A stretch of 64,000 nt of DNA from contig NC_088873.1 of the NCBI RefSeq assembly GCF_032884065.1, forward strand, positions 32,956,227 through 33,020,226, written 5' to 3'. This DNA comes from Artemia franciscana. Lineage: Eukaryota; Arthropoda; Branchiopoda; Anostraca; Artemiidae. A program made the position numbers and the translations under genes. The first letter of the stretch is position 1, and every line of letters starts with the position of its first letter. Positions 1-10,320 of the stretch are shown in pieces. A model generated the notes under the pieces. That model was not told the origin of the DNA. It searched no databases and saw only the letters and a list, made by a program, of their open reading frames with translations.

Positions 1-768
1 AATTGCTGGCAATGGGAAACGGAAAGCTCCCAGTAGACTCAATTTCAGGACGTATACAACTACCTGCTGATTTCTGTAATTTAGTGACGTCCAAAAATGA
101 ATTGATTGAAAAAGTATTTCCGAATATTCTAAAAAATTATAAAAATAATAAATGGCTAAGTGAAAGAGCGATTCTCGCACCCAAAAATATAGACGTCCAC
201 GAAATCAACAATATTGTTTTGACCAAGATTCAAGACCAGGCAGTCCTTTACAAGTCAGTCGACACAGTTTTGGAACCAAATGAAGCGGTTAATTATCCAT
301 CTGAATTTTTAAATTCCATAGATCTTTCAGGGTTTCCACCACACGTGCTACAACTAAAAATAGGCGTACCAATAATACTTTTAAGAAATATAAACCCACC
401 AAAGCTTTGCAATGGCACTCGACTTGCCGTAAAAAAAAACAATGGAAAACCTAATAGAGGCCACAATCCTGACAGGGCCTTTTGAGGGTGAGGCTGTTCT
501 TATTCCTCGCATTCCCATGATTCCAACAGATCTGCCTTTTCAATTTAAAAGATTGCAATTCCCAATTCGATTAGCATTTGCAATCACCATTAACAAAGCT
601 CAAGGTCAATCATTAGAAAAATGTGGTATTGATCTTAATACTGATTGTTTTTCCCATGGACAATTGTACGTTGCATGTTCGAGGGTCGGTAAACCTGACA
701 ATCTATTTATATGCAGCGAGAATTGGACAGCGAAGAATGTTGTATATTCGCAAGTTTTACGCAGTTAA
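1..768 (+). pseudogene. Helitron helicase (PIF1-like) C-terminal fragment, copy 1
   Basis: This is the C-terminal part of a Helitron Rep/helicase, which unwinds DNA during rolling-circle transposition. It enters the window from the left. The first frame (3-485) carries the region before the last helicase motifs, and a second frame (442-768) carries the terminal motif with TINKAQGQSLEKCGIDL and [16 protein letters not shown], typical of Helitron PIF1-family helicases. The frame changes at the A-run near 430-440, so the copy cannot make one protein. A second copy of its last ~500 bp follows directly. Family assignment is strong; function is lost. Confidence 0.85.
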
Positions 769-779
769 TTTGTATTTCG

Positions 780-1276
780 GAACCAAATGAAGCGGTTAAT
801 TATCCATCTGAATTTTTAAATTCCATAGATCCTTCAGGGTGTCCACCACACCTGCTACAACTAAAAATAGGCGTACCAATAATACTTTTAAGAAATATCA
901 ACCCACCAAAGCTTTGCAATGGCACGCGACTTGCCGTAAAAAAAAAACAATGGAAAACCTAATAGATGCCACAATCTTGACAGGGCCTTATGAGGGTGAG
1001 GCTGTTCTTATTCCTCGCATTCCCATGATTCCAACGGATCTGCTTTTTCAATTTAAAAGATTGCAATTCCCAATTCGATTAGCATTTGCAACCACCATCA
1101 ACAAAGCTCAAGGGCAATCACTAGAAAAATGCGGTATAGATCTTAATACAGATTGCTTTACCAATGTACAATTGTATGTTGCATCTTTGAGGGTCGGTAA
1201 ACCTGACAATCTATTTATACGCACAGACAATGGGACAGCGAAGACTGTTGTATATTCACAAGTTTTACGTAGTTAA
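780..1276 (+). pseudogene. Helitron helicase C-terminal fragment, tandem copy 2
   Basis: This repeats positions ~271-768 almost exactly, starting at 'aaccaaatgaagcgg' and ending at the same stop context (ttacgtagttaattt). It carries TINKAQGQSLEKCGIDL again, but the following HGQLYVACSRV has become NVQLYVASLRV. The same A-run frameshift as in copy 1 is present (near 940-950), so the duplication probably happened after the frame was lost. It is a pseudogene. Confidence 0.85.
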
Positions 1277-1288
1277 TTTGTATTGTAT

Positions 1289-1628
1289 CTATCTATCTAT
1301 CTATCTATATAAAAACGAGTTGTGTGTATGCATGTTTGTTTGTTTGTAAAAAGAGCGTTTGCATATGACGTCATTATTAGTACATACGGCTTTGTATATG
1401 GACAGACAATGGGAAAGCCAAGAATGTTGTATATTCGCAATTTTTACGTAGTTTGAAACACATATATAAATCTATCTATATTCACAGGTGGGACACAGGG
1501 ACACAACTACAATGGCGCGTAACTAATATGGCGCGTAACGACTTACGCGCGCGGGGGGGCTTGGGGGGGGCGCGAAGCGCCCCACCAACTAGGTGTTGGG
1601 GTGGCGCGAAGCGCCACCCCAACAGCTA

Positions 1629-1629
<1 letters not shown>
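1289..1629 (+). mobile_element. mini-Helitron with 5' TC end and 3' hairpin-CTAG end
   Basis: The element begins with a TCTATC...TATATAAAAACGAG 5' terminus and ends with a GC-rich hairpin (1594-1623: GTTGGGGTGGCGC, loop GAA, GCGCCACCCCAAC) followed by AGCTAG. These are Helitron termini: 5' TC, and a 3' hairpin then CTRR. Flanking bases are A on the left and T on the right, the Helitron target. The interior keeps only a scrap of the helicase tail (1400-1455), so it is an internally deleted, non-autonomous copy. Confidence 0.75.
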
Positions 1630-1694
<65 letters not shown>

Positions 1695-1765
1695 ATCTCT
1701 ATTCACAGGTGTGACACAGGGACACAACTACAATGGCGCGTAACGACTTACACGCGTGGGGGGAC
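1630..1765. repeat. (TA)n microsatellite followed by duplicated Helitron tail
   Basis: A pure TA tract of about 60 bp (1630-1692) is followed by 'attcacaggtgtgacacagggacacaactacaatggcgcg', a repeat of the Helitron tail segment at 1479-1520. The TA tract lies directly after the CTAG end, as it does inside the other Helitron tails of this window. Confidence 0.8.
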
Positions 1766-1774
1766 TTATAATTG

Positions 1775-2400
1775 AAATAGATTCTGCACTATTTTATAGT
1801 ATGAAAAATTGCCATGACTATTATTAGCATCAGTAATATTTTATTTACTCTTAGAACATAACTGCCCTGGAGGGTTCTCCATAAAGGATTTTCAAACTAT
1901 AACAGATGCTTGTTTTATGTAAGACTCAAGACTAAAATAATATCAAACGTAAAACATAAAAAAGAGGATTGGATAGCCAATATTTTTTGACAAAATTCTT
2001 AAACACATATTTGTATCAATCCTAAAAGCAATTTACTTCCCTCTGCCCACCCTCTCTAATGGGCAGATACAAAACTACACATTCCACGTGAATTCCCCAT
2101 TGATTGAGGCCATTGATGTTACTTTTTTTTACTATTAAATTAATTTGAGGAAATGCATCATGTATAAAAAATGCATTCCATATGCAAATTCAGGGTAGGC
2201 CTGTAAATTTGGCTGGGGGGTGGGGGAGGTTTAAACATTATAGGTATACCTGAAGGAATGATATTAGTTAGCATTTTAGAATGCTTTAAATTAGTTTTCA
2301 GAATTCTATAGGTTTTCCTTCAGTAGTATAATGCAATTTTCGACAAAAACTTCATTTTCATATGCAAAATGACCAACGACGCAATGCATCGTACATTACA
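1775..2400. other. unannotated AT-rich sequence
   Basis: No coding pattern, repeat unit or RNA gene is recognised here. A short G-run occurs at 2214-2228. Confidence 0.5.
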
Positions 2401-3420
2401 ACCATTAGCGACGTCATTGAGTCGTTTGCAATGACGTCAGATATTACTATATAAGGAAGCATACTGTCAAATTGCCTCATTAGTCTGGGTTCCAGCGGTA
2501 TCTAGCAACCTAGTAGGAAACGGTCACGTCCAATCCTAAGAAATGTAATAGTCCGTAATTCCCAAAAAATGTATCAGGCCAAAACAAGAAGCACACTATT
2601 AGAACCACCTTGTCCAAAACCGCCTTGTCCCTAGATAGAAAATTTACCATCCCTTGACTGGATTAACGAGGAAAATCTATTGGCTTGAAAAACAAGAAAA
2701 TTTGCTTGAACTACGATATACTGCAGATACCACATCTTCTTTTTTTCTCTCTCTTTCTAATCAGCTAGCAGGGCACTGGAACATCAGAGAGCTGTTTAAT
2801 GACTTATTTTATAAGAAATTGGTGTATTTAAAAACCTTTTGTTATTAAAAGATATCTTAAAAAAGGAAACATATTTTTTTTGCGAAAAACTGCATTTTTG
2901 TTCAACACTGTAGTAATATTAAAGAACGAACTATTGCCCATAATAAGTGGTTACATAATCCGGATTGCAGCGGTAGCTAGCAACCTAGTATGAGACGATC
3001 ACGTCCCATAGTAACCCATGACTCCTAAAAATCGAGTCAGATCGAAACACGAAGTATACTATAGAATCGCCCGGTCCAGAACCCTTGTGAAGGAAACTTA
3101 CAGCTCCTTTGGCTTGAATAACTAAGAAAATCCTTGCTTAAGCTACTTGCTGGACAACTTGCTTAAGCTACGATATTCTTCATCGACGGCATCTTTTTTT
3201 TTCCGCAACTAGCGTGGCACCAGAACATCACAGAGCTGTTTAATGGCTCATTTTAAAGGAAACTGATGTATTTAAAAACTGTTTTTAAAATACCAAAACC
3301 ATTCTTAAAATAGAATCAATTTCTTACGAAAACCTGTATTTTCACATACAAGATTAATGAATGACGTCATAATCTCAGTTAGTAACCATATATAGCGTAA
3401 AAGTAAACGCAATATTAAGA
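2401..3420 (+). repeat. dispersed repeat with GCTAGCAACCTAGTA core, two copies in tandem
   Basis: Two diverged units, about 480 bp apart, contain a conserved core: 'gcggtatctagcaaccta' at 2494 and 'gcggtagctagcaacctag' at 2970. Each core is followed by (a)cg(g/a)tcacgtcc. The following ~250 bp also align (accatctt...cagagctgtttaatg). The same core occurs five times in inverse orientation at 42.1-44.3 kb. Family is not recognised; it is a noncoding transposon-like repeat. Confidence 0.7.
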
Positions 3421-3647
3421 TGTTAGCTATAGTGACATCAGTGTATTTTTACATATTTTCAGTTCAGAATCATTAAGTTATTATGCAAACTGCACAAATA
3501 TTTAAGACGTCTGAACAATAATATTAATTTTTTAATTAGTTTACTTTTTGTTCGATTTAATCAACGAAAGTTTTATTTCATCTCTTCCTTCAAAGTTATA
3601 GTTGTCACTTTAAAGAGTGGCTATAGTAAAAGTGAAAGCACTAAGTA

Positions 3648-5942
3648 ATGGTATTATATTATAGTGAGCAGTTAAATCTTGAAGGAAGAAAAATGTCTGA
3701 CAAAAGAGAAGAACAGCCGAAAAACAATAAATCAGAAAAGTCATGTGGTGAACAAAGCAACAAAAACAAACAAAAAGAGACAAAAAAATTGGTCGTCATG
3801 TGTGGGGCAGCATTCAAACGTAAAATGGACAATTCAGACACTTTTGAGCAGCCTAAAAGTAAAAAACTTAATTTTAACTGCTATGATAGTAAAAGTAGCA
3901 CGGTTGCTACTGACGAAGAGATCACGCTGATCAATGCAGCTCAGGCTGGATCAAATTCACAATATGGGATGAAAGACAAAAAACATGAGACTGTAGAAGA
4001 AGGATTTGGGGGATCTTCAGCATTCAAACGTAAAATGGACAGTCCAGACACTTTTGAGCAGCCCAAGACCAAAAAAACAAATTTTAGCCATTTTGACAGT
4101 AAAAATAGCACAGTTACTGCTGATGAATATATCACGCTGCTCAAAAAGTCATATGACGAAGAAAAATACAAGAATGACAAAGACGAATATCGGAAGAGCA
4201 CACAAGAATCAACAGAGCAAAACAGCAAACCTATCTCTAGTCCAAGTGAAGAAACAATTAAAACGACAGGAAACAACGCAGTCGAGGCCGGATCAAATTC
4301 ACAAGATTGGGTAAAAGATAAAAAACACAAGACTGTTGAAGAAGCATTTCAGGGATCTGAATTAGAGAAAACACACAACAATGAGGTAATTGAGCCTCTT
4401 TTGGAAGAAAGATATTTGCCAAAAATAGCTTCAGAAGAACCGGTTCAACAGCCTCGAAACTCGGACTATGATGAAGGATTAGATCAAGACAGAGAAGAAG
4501 AAAAAGAAGAAGAAAAATCTGAATTAGAGAAAACACATAAAAATGGAGTGATTGAGATTAAGACTCTTATGGAAGAAAGATATTTGCCAAAAATACCTTC
4601 AGAAGAACCTGTTCAACAGCCTCAAAAATCAAATTATGATGGATTAGATCAAGACAGGGAAGAAGAAAAATCCGAATTAGAGCAAACACACACAAATGAA
4701 GTGATTGAGCCTCTTAAGGAAGAAAGATATTTGCCAAAAATACCCTCAGAAGAACCTGTTCAACAGCCTCAAAAATCAGAATATTATGAAGGATTAGATC
4801 AAGACGGAGAGGAAGAAAAAGAAGAAGAAAAATCTGAATTAGGGAAAACACACAAAAATGAAGTGATTGAGCCTCGTATGGAAGAAAGATATTTGCCAAA
4901 AATACCTTCAGAAGAACCTGTTCAACAGCATCAAAGACCGGACTATGATGAAGGATTAGATCAAGACGGAGAAGAAGAAACAGAAGAAGAAACCTGTGAT
5001 TTTAATGTTAGGAGGGAGAAGAAAAAAAGGGAGAAAAGAAAGCATCGAAAAGAAAAGGACGAGGATATTATTGATAATGAAATGATGGCTCGCCTTATTA
5101 GTCAGATGAAATCAACATCGCATGATGATCGGGAAGCGAGTAAGAATCGTCAGCCAGCCACCCGGAAAATTTCAATGCTTCCCCTTGTCATAAACCACAT
5201 AAAAAAATCTGACCTACAGTTTGCCTTTATTAAGCATAATATTCTTAGGGTTTTTGCCGATTGGCTTGCACCAATGCCTGACAATAGTTTACCAGCTTTG
5301 ACAATTCGATTTGAAATTTTACAAGTGCTTCTTGAATTTTCTACTATAGATCAAGAAACACTTAAACAATCAGGTATTGGCAAGGCTGTGATGTATTTAT
5401 ATAAACATCCCAAAGAAGTCAGAGAAAATAAAAAAATTATAGGTAAACTCATCGATAAATGGGTCAGACCTTTCGATCTTCAAATAGACTCACGAATACT
5501 CTCTCGCAAAAAACGTGGCCAAAGAAATATAGAACAAGAGAATTGTCATCAGTCAGGTCACGGATTTGTAATCAGAATACCTAAGGTAAAAGAAGTCAAA
5601 AAGGGTGAGGAACACCTGAGACCCGGTAACCTGGGTGGGACCAGTCGCGCTCGTGTTCCTCAAACCTCCACTACGGACTATGTTAATAGACCTCAGTCTT
5701 GTGCCGATAAGAACATTTCCACTGATAAACGAAAAAAGCGTTATGAGCAGATGTTGAGAAAATTTAAAAAATGGAACGGTTCCACTCAACCTCCAAAGAC
5801 CTTGAGTAGAGATCTTAACACTTTCCGTCTCTACGGAAAACATCGTTGCATCCACACATGGGAAATTCAACCTCCTATGGAAGAGGGAGATGAGAGAAAA
5901 ATATCTGAAGAAGATTCCGTTCAGGCACCTCAAGACTCTTAG
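3648..5942 (+). CDS. IWS1: IWS1/Spn1-like transcription elongation factor, intronless
   Basis: IWS1 (yeast Spn1) is a nuclear protein that binds Spt6 and elongating RNA polymerase II. The 764-codon frame has a Lys/Glu-rich N-terminal half with a ~70-residue unit repeated twice (AFKRKMD at ~56 and ~125) and four ~53-residue acidic repeats (~237-450, each with EERYLPKI and EEPVQQ). A basic stretch (KKKREKRKHRKEK) follows, then the conserved TFIIS N-terminal-like core (~481-612; IGKAVMYLYKHPKEVREN, KLIDKWVRPF). The C-terminal LRPGNLGGTSRARVP and QMLRKFKK motifs are also kept. Length is near that of animal IWS1 (~800). The second ATG (3693, aaaaATG) is an alternative start. Animal IWS1 genes are normally multi-exon, so this is probably a retrocopy; its intact frame argues for recency or function. 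The last ~50 residues do not resemble the usual C-terminus. Confidence 0.85.
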   Translation: MVLYYSEQLNLEGRKMSDKREEQPKNNKSEKSCGEQSNKNKQKETKKLVVMCGAAFKRKMDNSDTFEQPKSKKLNFNCYDSKSSTVATDEEITLINAAQAGSNSQYGMKDKKHETVEEGFGGSSAFKRKMDSPDTFEQPKTKKTNFSHFDSKNSTVTADEYITLLKKSYDEEKYKNDKDEYRKSTQESTEQNSKPISSPSEETIKTTGNNAVEAGSNSQDWVKDKKHKTVEEAFQGSELEKTHNNEVIEPLLEERYLPKIASEEPVQQPRNSDYDEGLDQDREEEKEEEKSELEKTHKNGVIEIKTLMEERYLPKIPSEEPVQQPQKSNYDGLDQDREEEKSELEQTHTNEVIEPLKEERYLPKIPSEEPVQQPQKSEYYEGLDQDGEEEKEEEKSELGKTHKNEVIEPRMEERYLPKIPSEEPVQQHQRPDYDEGLDQDGEEETEEETCDFNVRREKKKREKRKHRKEKDEDIIDNEMMARLISQMKSTSHDDREASKNRQPATRKISMLPLVINHIKKSDLQFAFIKHNILRVFADWLAPMPDNSLPALTIRFEILQVLLEFSTIDQETLKQSGIGKAVMYLYKHPKEVRENKKIIGKLIDKWVRPFDLQIDSRILSRKKRGQRNIEQENCHQSGHGFVIRIPKVKEVKKGEEHLRPGNLGGTSRARVPQTSTTDYVNRPQSCADKNISTDKRKKRYEQMLRKFKKWNGSTQPPKTLSRDLNTFRLYGKHRCIHTWEIQPPMEEGDERKISEEDSVQAPQDS

Positions 5943-6060
5943 TGATTGGCAAAGTTGCCAATCACCACGTTGGCAAAGAAGAAAAAAAAAGTATCGAAAA
6001 AAAAGCAACTCAGTTGCCAATCACCATGTTGGCAAAGAAGAAAAAAAGCATCGAAAAAAA
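5943..6060 (+). repeat. two-copy direct repeat in the 3' flank of the IWS1-like gene
   Basis: The segment 'gttgccaatcaccacgttgg' plus 'caaagaagaaaaaaa...catcgaaaaa' occurs twice (about 5955 and 6011). The GAAGAAAAAAAGCATCGAAAA part resembles the KKKREKRKHRKE-coding stretch of the upstream gene (5017-5055), linking it to the duplicated fragment that follows. Confidence 0.6.
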
Positions 6061-6087
6061 AAATAATATATAGCCTACAATAGTAAT

Positions 6088-6175
6088 AATGCAGATGATA
6101 GCCCACCTTATTGATGAGATGAAAACAGAATCAGATAATGATCAGGAAGCAAATAAGACTCCTCAGCTATGCAAC
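6088..6175 (+). pseudogene. duplicated fragment of the IWS1-like coding region
   Basis: In one frame this reads MQMIAHLIDEMKTESDNDQE followed by ANKTPQL. It matches residues ~479-505 of the upstream IWS1-like protein (MMARLISQMKSTSHDDREASKNRQP) at most positions. No further core is recognisable downstream. It is a remnant of a second copy, either a tandem duplication or a second retrocopy. Confidence 0.65.
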
Positions 6176-7442
6176 AATTTTTATACCTCAAAAGTGATAA
6201 GCCAATTTAGCAATGGTTAGTCCCGGTTAAAATACTTTTAAGCCACTTTTGGCTTAAATCCTTATTTTAAGCCAATATTCATATAGACAAAAGTATTTTT
6301 TGACTACCACATCAAAACATGCTATAAGTGGACTTCATTGAAGGGACGTTGATTTGACAAATATTGAAACAAGAACAAGTATAAACGAATTTTTAGTGTC
6401 AATAGGACATGGGGCATTTTGGGTAGTATTTGCTCATGAGCCATTGTTAGTCTTAAGGTAAGGTGTGATACAAGTTTTTTCCTTCTTTGGCAACTAAGCA
6501 CATTTTACGTTAAAGGCATTGTTTGGGTATTTTGTCTTTTACTTATTTTTTTGGTAGGAATACTAGTTCCTTTCAATTAAAAATAGGATGAAGTCATTTG
6601 ATGGGAAAACTAGAAACAAACAATGGAGAGAATTCAAAAAGATTTCCATCTGAATTTGGTCTCAATATAGCAATCATCTGCAGGAAAAACGTTCAGTATT
6701 TTTGTCTACCAGGAGAAAGTCCTGGAGTTTACTTTGGTGTACCATTGATTAGCTTGTTTCATAATATTACTTACCCGGAAGCGGAGCTTTACGGGGATTA
6801 TAGTTATTTTTTTCCTTCAATGTTCGTTTGAATTGTAGATAATTCAACGACTAAAAATCTTCTTGTCTCTCTCCAGTGTGAAAATTTACTCCTGCGATCG
6901 AATTTTTAAGTATCCATTTGGATTAATCACTGTAATTCACACATAACCTAGAGAGTATGATATTTAGAAATTTTTGGGCACAGATAATGTTCTAAAGTAA
7001 AAATTTAGAACATTAAATTCGACGATACAGCACTTAACTTTTTCTACGCTTGCAATTAACTTTTTCTAATCTTATTAATCGTAACTATATGCGGCCTACC
7101 GCTTACTATAAAAAAGAAAAGAAAAACAAACAAAAAAAAATCAAATTTGTTCATTTTACTCTTCCTCACAAGTTTGACTGCAAGCACAGACTTAAAAATA
7201 TTTTGATATATAGTTATTTCATCTGATTCCTGAATGATTTTGATTCAGTATTCTCCGTCCGACGTCCTGATTTTTATTTATTTATTTATTTTTTAAATAC
7301 AGAAAATACCTCATGAACATGCCCTACCAAGTATTATAAAAAAAACACACAAGACTAATCAATTTAGCATATGAGGGCCTTGATTAGAAAACGTAACATA
7401 AGTTTGCTTGAGTAAAGATTGCTGTGACTTTAAAATACTTAC
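6176..7442. other. no gene recognised
   Basis: Noncoding-looking, AT-rich sequence. A 77-codon open frame at 6598-6831 has no recognisable motif. I looked for the next HDAC exon (the conserved segment after the catalytic core) on the minus strand here and did not find it. Confidence 0.5.
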
Positions 7443-7692
7443 TTTATTTTATCCATGTATTCGGTAGTATTTTGATTGCCCATATTGGATGGACTAATAT
7501 GTAGCTTAAAATCTGGACCAAAATATTCAAAGTAGTCATTATATGGCAGTTCATTTGCTATCTCACAGCTGAGAGCCACTGAGGTTTCATAAGTCCAGCA
7601 TCTGGCAACGTTTCGAATAGTGTATCCACCGCCTCCAAGAAGCAACAGTGGTATATTAAGTTTCTTGAAAAACTCAACGCATTTTCCATGCC
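7443..7692 (-). CDS. HDAC1: histone deacetylase Rpd3/HDAC1-type, catalytic exon with GGGGYT
   Basis: This is the fifth visible exon of a class I, zinc-dependent lysine deacetylase, which removes acetyl groups from histones in nuclear corepressor complexes (Sin3, NuRD, CoREST). It encodes [15 protein letters not shown], then [20 protein letters not shown], containing the transition-state tyrosine (Y303 in HDAC1 numbering), and [20 protein letters not shown]. The 250-bp exon follows a TTATAG acceptor and ends at a GTAAGT donor inside the lysine codon of DKIK. The donor shows that further exons follow to the left; none is recognised in the remaining 7.4 kb. Confidence 0.93.
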
Positions 7693-8159
7693 CTATAAGG
7701 AAAACGAACAAATAAACTAAAACATACACAGTGAGGCAGTAGCTAACGTAAGAGCTCAGTTTCAAATGGAAACCTCTAGTTTGTGCAACGTTATTATTCT
7801 TCTTTTTTCGGCGCTGATTTTCGTTATTAGCTATTTAGTAGGATTAACATTGCCAGGGCAAAAATAACTCGTGACTGTGATTTCCATCGCTCCTTTGAAA
7901 CTTGTCAATACAGCTTAAACGGAAAGAAAAAGAAATCCTGATAATGTCTAATCAGAATGGAAAAGTAGGGATTTAATAGGTATTAAATTTAGTAATTTGC
8001 TGTTGGTCACCAGTCGGTGAGCCAGTTGGCTCACAAGTCTATCAAGTTACATTTAATGTTTTATTAATAAAAAAAAGACGCATTAAAAGAATTAAAATTC
8101 TTTTTCAACCATTGGTATTAATTTTTATTTGTTTAGATTAATTGTTTGTTTATAATGAT

Positions 8160-8307
8160 TGTTAGCTGAGAACCTGACGATAGTAGGGTGGGTATAAAAG
8201 ATTGGAGCTGTTCCAGTGCTGTGAGATGGTTTGGAGTCTCTGATCCGACATAAGCTTCTTTCCTCTATCACTATCACCGAATAAAAAGTCCTGCTTGCGT
8301 GGCCTCA
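8160..8307 (+). mobile_element. possible solo LTR or LTR end with primer-binding site
   Basis: The segment starts TGTTAG and ends CTCA. It has a TATAAAAG box at 8193 and an AATAAA signal at 8279, in the order expected of an LTR. It is followed 3 bp later by TGGCGCCAGG, which resembles a tRNA primer-binding site. No gag or pol sequence follows and no second LTR is seen. Tentative. Confidence 0.3.
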
Positions 8308-8504
8308 TAATGGCGCCAGGATGAACTTTTCACAAGTTTACCTAACCAAAACCGTGGCAACAAACAGTACTTCATGGTAGCCTTTAGGAGTAGCACGGCT
8401 CATGTAAACTAAAGTCTAGCAAAGACTCAGCATTTGACTAGTGATATGTCGAGAATAACAAAGCAGCGGTTTAGGTAGGAAATGAGGTTAGCAGCTGGTT
8501 TCTT

Positions 8505-8728
8505 CTTAAATCAAGAGTTAAGTAGGGTCACGTTCTATCCCCATTTATATGAATCACTTTGATAGATTTTGTTCTGAGCACAAAAGCAATGGGAGAACAC
8601 GGAACCAACTGCGGAAGAAAAAACATCTCCTAAATTTAGGTTATGCTGATGATTCGAGCATCCTGGATGAAAACGTTAGCAAAATGAATGAGTTTTTTTG
8701 AGGTTTTGGCAGTCCAGGATGCGAAAAC
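8505..8728 (+). pseudogene. LINE reverse transcriptase fragment with YADD, cut by the gap
   Basis: Plus-strand translation gives NHFDRFCSEHKSNGRTRNQ and then LNLGYADDSSILDENVSKMN. YADD is the reverse transcriptase catalytic motif, and its context is that of non-LTR elements. The fragment ends at the N run. Frames change upstream (8500-8560), so it is decayed. Confidence 0.7.
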
Positions 8729-8828
8729 NNNNNNNNNNNNNNNNNNNNNNNNNNNNNNNNNNNNNNNNNNNNNNNNNNNNNNNNNNNNNNNNNNNNNNNN
8801 NNNNNNNNNNNNNNNNNNNNNNNNNNNN
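8729..8828. other. assembly gap (100 N)
   Basis: Exactly 100 consecutive N. A round 100 is a common placeholder for a gap of unknown length. It falls between the two HDAC exons whose connecting exon is missing. Confidence 0.98.
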
Positions 8829-8899
8829 CAAACTGATTGGAAGAAAAAAAAAGAATTTTCTTTACCAGAAATGAAGTAAATCTTTTATTTATTATTTTT

Positions 8900-10320
8900 T
8901 TTAAAACATTAGAAACAGGTGATAAAATAGTAATAGGTTCAAAATTATTTGGATTACCTTTATCGCTTTATAAAAAAAATTTAAATCCTTAGCTACTTTA
9001 AGACAAAGTAAAAAAAAAACATTTTTCATGCAAGAATTAAAAATAAATAAAAGTGGCTGATAAAGTACTCCAGCTAATTCTTTAAACAGAGAAGTCGACA
9101 TACCATCACATTCTATCGAAAATCCGTTTTTCAAATTAGCAACAGCTCCTTGAAATTCCAGAAACTGGATGGGGTACATAAACAGAGTCTCATCTATTTT
9201 ATTCGGAATATATTTTCTATGATTATGTGTTCCAGCAGAAATTTGATCCACCAGATCACGTCTAATTTTTCTAAAACGGTTAGCAAATGTTTCTACCATT
9301 ATTCTCTCATCCGTTATTTGAACTCCTTCACTAGCTGTAATGTGGGATGGAATATTTCGTTTTGACATTATTTGTTCTTTCATTTATTATTTTCCATGGT
9401 TTCCACGGTAAATCACATTCATGAAATTTCTTTTGATAATATTTTACTTCTGCCTCTCTGAGAAAAAAAAGTAAACCGATTTTCATATTTTTTAAAGTTT
9501 TCAATACTAATTTCATTTGGATACTGCATCTTCAACTTATATAATTTTTTTTTTTTGTTTTATACTTTTTTACAAGCTTTGAGTAACCTATGGCTTATGA
9601 GGTAAATTCTGACTTTTTCTTAATGCCAAAGGACATACTCGGTCAAATATTTGGTTAAACTTGCTATAAAATAAAACAATTGACTGATTCGGGTCTTCAA
9701 AATTTAACAGATCACTCCAATCTATATCTCTTATTTTTATTTTCATCGTATCCATTTTTTCTGGTTAATTACCTTCTTATAACTTATATTTGGTCTCTTT
9801 TCACGCTTCATTCCTGATCCAGAGAAGTCAGAAACAACAACACAATGATCAGACGTATCATTTAAAATGATATGGGTATCAAAGCAATTTTCCGATGTGA
9901 AAATGTTATCAATAAGAGTTCCATAGTTATCATAAATTCTTGACGGTAGTAAGCAAGTAGGTAACAAACCATGGAAAAATGAAATGTTCAAAAATTCCAA
10001 TCCCTTATTAGATGTCAAAGCATTATGACACATTAAATCAACATTAAAATCTCCCATTACATAAAATGGATGGTATTGCTGAGTGAGAGCATCTAACAAT
10101 GACGCATATTGTTTTAAAAACTTTTAAAGATTAGACCATGGTGGCCGATATACAACAATAATCAAAAACGTCTTTCTTCCATCATTCACTTCTACTACAC
10201 AACTCTCAAATAGCATCTCAACATTCCAAATCATAAAATTATTACGCAAAGAAGATGTAAAATCATCTCGTATAAAAAATACCTACTCCTCCCTTCCTAA
10301 TCTGTTTGCGACAAACACCG
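8900..10320 (-). pseudogene. LINE remnant: AP-endonuclease plus start of reverse transcriptase
   Basis: Read leftward from 10320: RKGGVGIFY (~10290-10260), FLIIVVYRPPWSN (~10170), FYVMGDFNVDLMCHN (~10050) and LIDNIFTSENC with NDTSDHCVVVSDFSG (~9920-9820). These are the apurinic-like endonuclease signatures of Jockey/CR1/L2-type non-LTR retrotransposons. The second part (8901-9383) resembles the region before RT motif 1 (FQGAVANLKNGFSIECDGMS). Several stops and frame changes break it, and the RT catalytic core is absent. The clade cannot be fixed by eye. Confidence 0.75.

Noticed and set aside
1593..1775. 60-codon frame with YIYIYI repeats
   Set aside because: Translation of the TA microsatellite in the Helitron tail.
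3659..4899. Minus-strand Leu/Phe-rich frames across the IWS1-like gene
   Set aside because: Antisense reflections of the Lys/Glu-rich coding repeats.
6598..6831. 77-codon frame that might be an HDAC or IWS1 exon
   Set aside because: Sequence matches neither family and no splice phase fits.
8160..8307. Full LTR retrotransposon
   Set aside because: Only one LTR-like segment is seen and no gag/pol follows, so only a tentative LTR is listed.
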